Source: Portulaca oleracea (lineage: Eukaryota; Streptophyta; Magnoliopsida; Caryophyllales; Portulacaceae). From it: DNA of 64,000 nucleotides. This document shows positions 57,980-64,000 of this stretch, piece by piece; position 1 is the first letter of the stretch; each line of letters begins with the position of its first letter. The stretch spans positions 3,683,332 through 3,747,331 of the forward strand of contig CM055870.1 of the NCBI GenBank assembly GCA_029582165.1, written 5' to 3'. The notes under the pieces are model-generated. The model worked only from the letters and a program-made list of their open reading frames with translations, was not told the origin of the DNA and did no database searches. The translations under genes and the position numbers were made by a program.

Positions 57980-60900
57980 CTAGGAAGTTACCACTGGGTT
58001 TCCCAGCTTTTCTGCTTCCCGAACTGCGGCGACAAGGTCACGATTTTGACAAGTGTATAAGCTTGTAACGAGGCCAGGTTGACCTGCTCTGGCTGTACGC
58101 CCAACTCTATGCAAAAAATCTACAGCTGAAGATGCAAATTCTGCCTGAAAAACAGAGGAACGTTGTCAGTGTATGCGTGTGTGTGAAGAGAGTGAGGGAG
58201 ACACTCTACTAATCCAAATCCGATAACCCAAAATCCCGCATCATGCTATATACCCCTAAACTTTGCAATTCACAGAGACTGGTTCCAATCAACCCGGGAT
58301 TTAAAACCCGTTAGCCACCTACGGAGTCTACTAATCCAAATCCGATAACCCAAAATCCCGATACCATTCTAGGCATGGAGGGGTCTTACATAGCAGTGTT
58401 ACCCCTAAGTTTTGCAATTTAGAAAGACCGATTCTAATCAACCCAAGACTTCCAACTTGTTTGCTATCTACTACTCTATGAAAAAGAAGCAGAGGAGGTG
58501 AGACCAACCCACCATAAAGGATAAACTGTTACGAAAGTACCTGAATAACATATGATACATTTGGAATGTCGAGGCCTCGAGCAGCAGCGTCAGTGCATAC
58601 TAATACGCCACCCGCCTCTCTGAAGTCAGCTAAGTTCTTAGTAGATTCTTCCAAAGAACTATTCCTGTGATAGCAGAAGCATTGGATCCCAGCAGTCTGC
58701 AGTACCTTAGCCACCGATTCTACTGCTTCAACAGTATTAGCAAACACCATTGTTCTACTTATTCTAGCATCTGAACCGAACGGATTATGTTTCATGCCTC
58801 GGTTTACTGCATCTATGAGAGCATCCACCTGAGTCTCTATGGACACCTCTATCCATCTCTGCTCCAATCTGAGGCATCAAAAAGCGATCGAATCTTATAA
58901 CATTGTATTCAATATGATAAATTTTTTCCATATTGAGATGGTAAGGAGCTACCTTGGGTTGTGACGGTGCAGATAATTTCCACTAACCCATCTAGCTTCT
59001 GGGAACATCCTTTTCAAGACACCACCTGCTGTTTTCTTACCATTTTCAGGAAGTGTTGCAGCTACGAAAATATACTGCTTACTACGTTCATACTGTTTCC
59101 GGACTCTTTTCCAGTCCCTACCCTTCTCAGAGCTATGTGGCTCTTCCCTCAAGTCATTCACTGTTGCATCCTCATCATCACTATGTTCTTCCCCTTCCCT
59201 ATCCGGGTTTAAATCAGTACGATTGCTGTCTTCAAATTCAGATTCAAATAACAACTGGGATTCAGAGTCAATCTCTGGTGTTTCCTCGGGGTGACTAGCC
59301 TTTGTTCGTGACAGTAACTTCTCATCAAAACGAAGCATATTAATGAGACGGATGACTTGATTTTGAAAACTCCCACAAAGTAACAGGTCTGCTTCATCAA
59401 ATACCTGAAATTCATTTCATAGCCCAAAAAAAAAAAAGAGAGATTATCGATAGTTTGACTAACCTAAGTTTATGTGAATTGTGACATAAGGAAGCAATTA
59501 ACTTACCACGTATTTCACACCACGGACAAAATTGAATTGACGATTTCTTTCTCGGTCAGCATCATATAGGTAATTCAAAAGGGCGACAGGCGTGGAGACT
59601 ATAATGTCTGGTTTTTGAAGAGGCCAACCCTGAAATCAGAGGCCCTTCATGTAAGAATAATCCCAGAAGAATATTAGCCTCACAAAGAGGAAACGCGCCT
59701 ACACCTATAAGGAAGTTGGGCAAGTCCCATGCCCTCTCTATTAAGTTTATCCCACACAAAAGATGCCGCATTGACTCTGTTCTTTAGGGCATTGTCAAGT
59801 TCATGGATAAGTCATCGATAAGTTTTAGCTACCCAAAATTTGGGAAATTTACTCAAACTTACCCGATTTTATCAAAATTTACCTAAACTTACATTTATCT
59901 TACCTTTCTGTACCAATAAATTTGACGGGCCATTAGAGGTGTAAGTTAACCTTGGGTAAGTTCAGGTAAAAGTTAAAAACTTAAGTGTTCAAAATATGGG
60001 TAAAAATGAGTAAACTTGGTTGAGTTAGATAAATTGGGAATTTACCCCTCTAAAGAACATCAAAATACTACAAAAGTGCCTTTAAAGTCACTACCTGCTT
60101 GCCACATACAGCAGCTGCTCTAAGGAGAGATTCGCCATTGTCATCACAGAGAGAGTTAGCCATGCGAACCACCTGTTCACACAGCATGACGTTGGGGCAC
60201 AAAACAAGGGACATATGAGAAGAGTATCTTCTTCGTTTGACGGGATCTTCAGGCTCCAAGTTGCTAACATGGAGCAGCTTCTCCATTACTGGGACAAGAT
60301 AGCCATATGTCTTTCCACTTCCAGTCTCGGCAGCAACAATCGTGTCATTTCCTGAAAGTATGGACGGTATGCAAGAAGCCTGAGTGACAAGGAGGATGGT
60401 TTATGTCAATTAACATCACTTCAGTCAAAATCTTTGAAACTATTATTAGCTTTTAGGGAAAGGAAGATCGATTGGTTTATAACTGAGAAACTCGGCCTAA
60501 GATCCGTTGCGTGCAATGTTATTCATCTGACAAAATCATAAAAAAACTCGGCGAAAGAAAAACCAAGCATCCTTCTTCAAACTTACTCACATATCAATCA
60601 AGTTCAAAATTCAACACAAGCTCGCACATTTACTATACGAATCCCAATGAGGGTCCCGCTTTCACGGGTCTTATGAACTATAAACCTACCCCTTGACATC
60701 TTATAACATAAACCCTACAAAGTTCATAATCATACATAAATGAGCAGGCTCCATTTATGCAAATTTCATTGTTCCATCGACTTTTGCTGATCTTATTAAC
60801 AAGAAACCAATAGAATTCTGAATCAAACATAATCAAGCCAAATGGGTATCAATTTCTGCAAACTAATTGTTGCTTAAACATACTAAAAACTACTATTACT

Positions 60901-61427
60901 GAAACTTAATCTGATCAATATCCAATTTCAATACTTCATAGTAAGGAAAAGCAGAAACCCAACAAAGTAAACAACTTGGGGGCATTGTAAAAATGTCACC
61001 TTTATCTGGGTAAAGATTATTAAACACCATTTCCAAAATTATCGAAAACAAATATCGAAAATACGACAAATTACAGAAGAAAAATCGAGAAAGAAAGTCG
61101 GATAAGAACCTGAATTAAGGAGGGTCGGACGATGCCAGCGTTAGAGAGGGAGCGAGAGAGCTTTTCAGAGACACCGAGAGAACCCCACGAAACGGCGTCG
61201 TCTGCAAAGAATGTGTCGCCATTGTTGCTGCCATCGAAAGAAGCTTCAGCTGTTGTTGCAGTGGAAAGCGATTTGGCAGCCTGAGTGAGAAAGATGGGTC
61301 TCTGAAAAAGAGGCCTGAAAGAGGCGACTCTTCTAGCAAGAGTGACGGGCATAGAAGAAGGGAGGAGCAAGGGAGAGAGAATCGTTGTTGTTGTTGGGTG
61401 CCCCGAGAATTTGCAAAATTGGAGCAT
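57980..61427 (-). CDS. RH22: DEAD-box ATP-dependent RNA helicase, RH22-like, organelle-targeted
   Basis: Homologue of Arabidopsis RH22, a chloroplast DEAD-box helicase involved in 50S ribosome assembly. Exons on the minus strand: 61427-61110, 60379-60095, 59629-59507, 59404-58953, 58868-58541, 58144-57980; all GT-AG and in phase, 556 aa. The Ser/Thr/Arg-rich N-terminus is a likely transit peptide; an alternative ATG at 61352 would drop 25 residues. Motifs: Q-motif region 81-106, Walker [10 protein letters not shown] 122-130, STPVA 213-217 (unusual for TPGR), DEAD 245-248, AAT 357-359 (in place of SAT), [12 protein letters not shown] near 485-496, HRVGRTAR 514-521. An acidic insert of about 60 residues ([21 protein letters not shown]) separates DEAD from AAT. 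It appears intact. Confidence 0.93.
58205..58480. repeat. Tandem duplication in RH22 intron 5
   Basis: Two copies start TCTACTAATCCAAATCCGAT (58205 and 58327) and continue AACCCAAAATCCCG. Both later share ACCCCTAAxxTTTGCAATT and ATCAACCC. The second copy carries about 30 extra bases. Confidence 0.8.
59779..60059. mobile_element. Possible Harbinger-type MITE in RH22 intron 2
   Basis: Ends TGTTCTTTAGGGC and the inverted CCTCTAAAGAACA bound an AT-rich unit with many AAATTTACC/GGTAAATTT-like motifs. It fills most of the 465-bp intron. The target duplication is unclear. Confidence 0.45.
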
Positions 61428-62323
61428 TTTTTAGGGTTGAAATCGAAGCAGGGCTTGTAATGGAGTGTTTGCTGATTGAAATTTGGAGGTTTATCGTTGG
61501 AAATCGGGAGACAAAAAGAGGGGTTTTCTGGGATTGTTCTTGGACGGCTTAAACCCTTCTTAAGTCTTAACCCATGAGCCTATGAATAATGGCAAGTATA
61601 CCATATTAAGGTGTAGTTTATTACATGCTCTTGAATTACATGTTTATTATGTGTTTTAATCTACCACGTATTTGAATATCATCTCATTTATTCTAATATA
61701 AAAGGAAGAATTGTCTCATTTACTCTAATATAAAAGGAAGAGTTGCCTCTCATTTTTAGAGTAGTGTATGCTTGTGTTTTGCAGTATGTTACGCTACGTG
61801 ATTGCTTGATATTGGAGCAGTCCAGTGTCCAATGTGCTTTCATAAATTTTCCTTGCCAGGCGCCTGGATTTTACTGTTGCTACTCGCCTCTTCACTTGTC
61901 GTTGTCTGTGCTAAATCCCCATGTCCATCTGCAACTCCCCAATTTCTTCCATATAATTCTAAGGGAAAAAAAAATGAAAACTTCACCTCTATACTTTCTA
62001 ATATTCTTCTATAAAACCTAATTTCTCCAATCTTGTTTTCCACTTGCTCGTTCCCTAAACTTGTTCTTCTAAATAAAACAAATAAAAGTTCTCTGTTTAA
62101 ACAAATTCAAAGCTATTTGGGCTTAACAATTAGGGACTCTAACTGAAAGATTGAATTAGGAGCAATATTCAGGTGAGAGCTATCTAATTCGATTATATTT
62201 CATGGTCAGTTTTATCTTAATCATACGATTCATACCCTTCTTCAGATAATTTTCGCATTTGGGATTGTCGGCAAAATTGACTATATCAATAGATGCAAAT
62301 TTCTCCATAATGTCATCATGATA
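61428..62323. other. Intergenic between RH22 and an LTR
   Basis: Upstream region of RH22. There is a short direct repeat (CTCATTTACTCTAATATAAAAGG-like, near 61683-61740). No open frame here has convincing coding character. Confidence 0.4.
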
Positions 62324-64000
62324 TGTAATAACCCACCCCAAAATCATGTTTAATTATCTATTAATCATAGTAATTATTCAAATCGCGTTATAAATTTTTC
62401 GCGTTTACCTTTATTTATCTATTTATTTATTTATTGATATTGGTGTCAAGTCTCGCGCAGGAGATGGCTAAGGTGCCGGACTATCGGCTTAAAAGTTTAC
62501 TTTACACATTTATTCAATAAGTTAAAGTATTTCAGGTTATATGTTTTACATTATAAATTTATTTACCGAGAAACGGTTAATATTTATCCGCCCCGATTTC
62601 TATATATATTTTACCGTTCCAACTTTAATTTAGTTAATTTCATTCCCTTTTCATAATTTCAAGAAGTAACTTTTCCCATTTTATTATCTTCTTATCCAAA
62701 TTCCATTATATTTTATTTTTATATTACCAAATTATCATCAATATATTTAATTTCCTACAAAAACCCAATACTTCAATTTATTACAACAATTACAATATAT
62801 TTATCCTATTTGTTATCATTCTATTACTATTTAATTAAGGTTTTATTTTAATTATTAGTGGTATTAGTTTTAAGTAGATGATATATATATGTATTAGTAA
62901 TAGGGGGTTCAAGTCTTTTACTCTCATTCAAAATAGACAACTCTCAAAAGCTTGCTCTTCCCTTTTCCTCCCTCCAATCTGCCGAGCACCAGCCACCACC
63001 CCCAGCCGCCACTTTTTCCGGCCAGCCGGCGCCGGAAACCGCCAGCCGTGGTGGCCGTCGCACCTCTTCTTCCTCCCTCTTGTGTTTTCATCCATTTTTA
63101 ACTCCAAGGGTAATCTCTCAAACCCCAATTTCAATTTCTCTAAACCCTAATCTGAAAATACATGTTATATATATGTTTCTTTTATAAATTCTATCCCTTT
63201 TGCTCTCTAAATTCATGAATTCAAGTGTATAATTGGATTGGTTAAGTTAGGGTTTGAGTTTGGAGTATGTGCATGTGTAATTGGATGAGTTCTTGAGGTT
63301 TTCTTGTTAAATTCTTGATGGATGTTGTTTTAATCTTGATGCATGTGAATTTCTTGATAAGTTTCTGAGTATTAAGGGCTGGTTATATATGTTAAGATTA
63401 TTATTTAAGTGTTGTCATGTTTAATTTGGGTGAATTAGTGAGGTTTTGGTGCAAGAGTTCAAGAACAAGTCATTTATGTTGAGTTTATGTTTAATCCATG
63501 GTTGCATGTGGGATTTGAGCTCTTTAATGAGTTAGCTTTCAAGGTTTAATTCTGGAAATATAGTGGATTATAGCCAAAGTGAAGTTTGGTTGAGAATTAG
63601 TATGAATTAAGGGCTAAAAGTAGCATTAGAGCTGAATTTAAGAGCAAATTAGTCTCTGTTTCAATTCTGGAAATTTACAGTAATATAAAAGTGGGATTTT
63701 TGCCCAGTTTTCTACTCCATTTGATAGCTTAAGGTGTTAGCAAACCATAGGCTTTGGAATTTCTAATTTCCGACATGTATAGCCCGAGTTATGACCAAAA
63801 CCGTGAAGGTACAATTTTATATACGAATTCTGAGTCAGTGTTTTGAGGGCTGTTTTTCGTCCCTTTGGAGACCTTTTTGGTTTTTATGGTAAACATGAAA
63901 GTTTTAGGCCTCTTTGCAAGCTTTCCGGAAAGGTATGGTTTGTAGTTATACGATGTCGGGAGTGTGAGATATGAGCCCGGGAAGAAGGGCTGTCTACTTG
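62324..64000 (+). mobile_element. Partial LTR of a second Tekay-like retrotransposon, cut by the window end
   Basis: Begins TGTAATAACCCACCCCAAAA at 62324. Its order matches the LTRs of the 27-50 kb array, but in plus orientation: an upstream part, a TATATATA box (62881-62888), a C/G-rich gene-leader-like segment (62970-63060), an AAACCCTAAT telo-box, then a long AT-rich part. The block TATAGCCCGAGTTATGACC at 63778-63796 matches the other LTRs (28929-28947 on the opposite strand) with one mismatch. The rest is diverged, so it is a related but different family. The internal region would start beyond the window. Confidence 0.75.

Noticed and set aside
61743..62043. Short frame with a hydrophobic stretch (LLLLLASSLVVVCA)
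   Set aside because: Overlapping frames on both strands, no promoter or conserved motif, and no splice context. Not enough support for a gene.

Overview
This is a nuclear segment from a flowering plant. It carries spliced genes with GT-AG introns, plant U2 and U6 snRNA genes with plant-type promoter elements, a chloroplast-type DEAD-box helicase, a plant UDP-sugar glycosyltransferase, arabinogalactan-type peptides, and many plant transposons. The gene set suggests a eudicot; an asterid such as a member of Lamiales is plausible but not proven. About half the window is transposon-derived.

Layout. 1-4.3 kb: minus-strand U2 and U6 snRNA genes, then a promoter-like block with a possible first exon. 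4.9-8.9 kb: two small minus-strand genes for secreted, probably GPI-anchored peptides, with a long-inverted-repeat transposon between them. 9.4-11.4 kb: a foldback repeat and a 1.36 kb MULE with a perfect 10-bp target duplication. 11.8-18.8 kb: an 18-exon plus-strand gene for an EMB2004-like RNI/LRR protein (602 aa), with hAT, Stowaway and foldback MITEs in its introns and a decayed duplicate of exon 15. 19-27.4 kb: AT-rich intergenic DNA with a SINE, a Stowaway and local duplications.

27,457-50,010: a 22.5 kb minus-strand Ty3/gypsy chromovirus (Tekay/Del-like) array with the structure LTR-internal-LTR-internal-LTR, bounded by a single 5-bp duplication (TTAAA). Both gag-pol copies are broken by many small indels. 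Each copy also has an extra reading frame with a strongly acidic neighbour between the primer-binding site and gag.

52.1-56.7 kb: a two-exon UGT74-like glycosyltransferase whose 3 kb intron contains a Helitron end, a near-perfect 59-bp-arm hairpin and a hAT MITE. 57.9-61.4 kb: a six-exon minus-strand RH22-like DEAD-box helicase. 62.3 kb to the end: the start of a second, plus-strand LTR of a related family, cut by the window edge.

The genes do not form a pathway. U2 and U6 serve the spliceosome, EMB2004 and RH22 homologues are probable organelle proteins, UGT74 glycosylates small molecules, and the two small peptides are cell-surface products. I saw no convincing new multi-gene system. The best candidates for something new are the extra ORF upstream of gag, the tandem retrotransposon array and the intronic hairpin.
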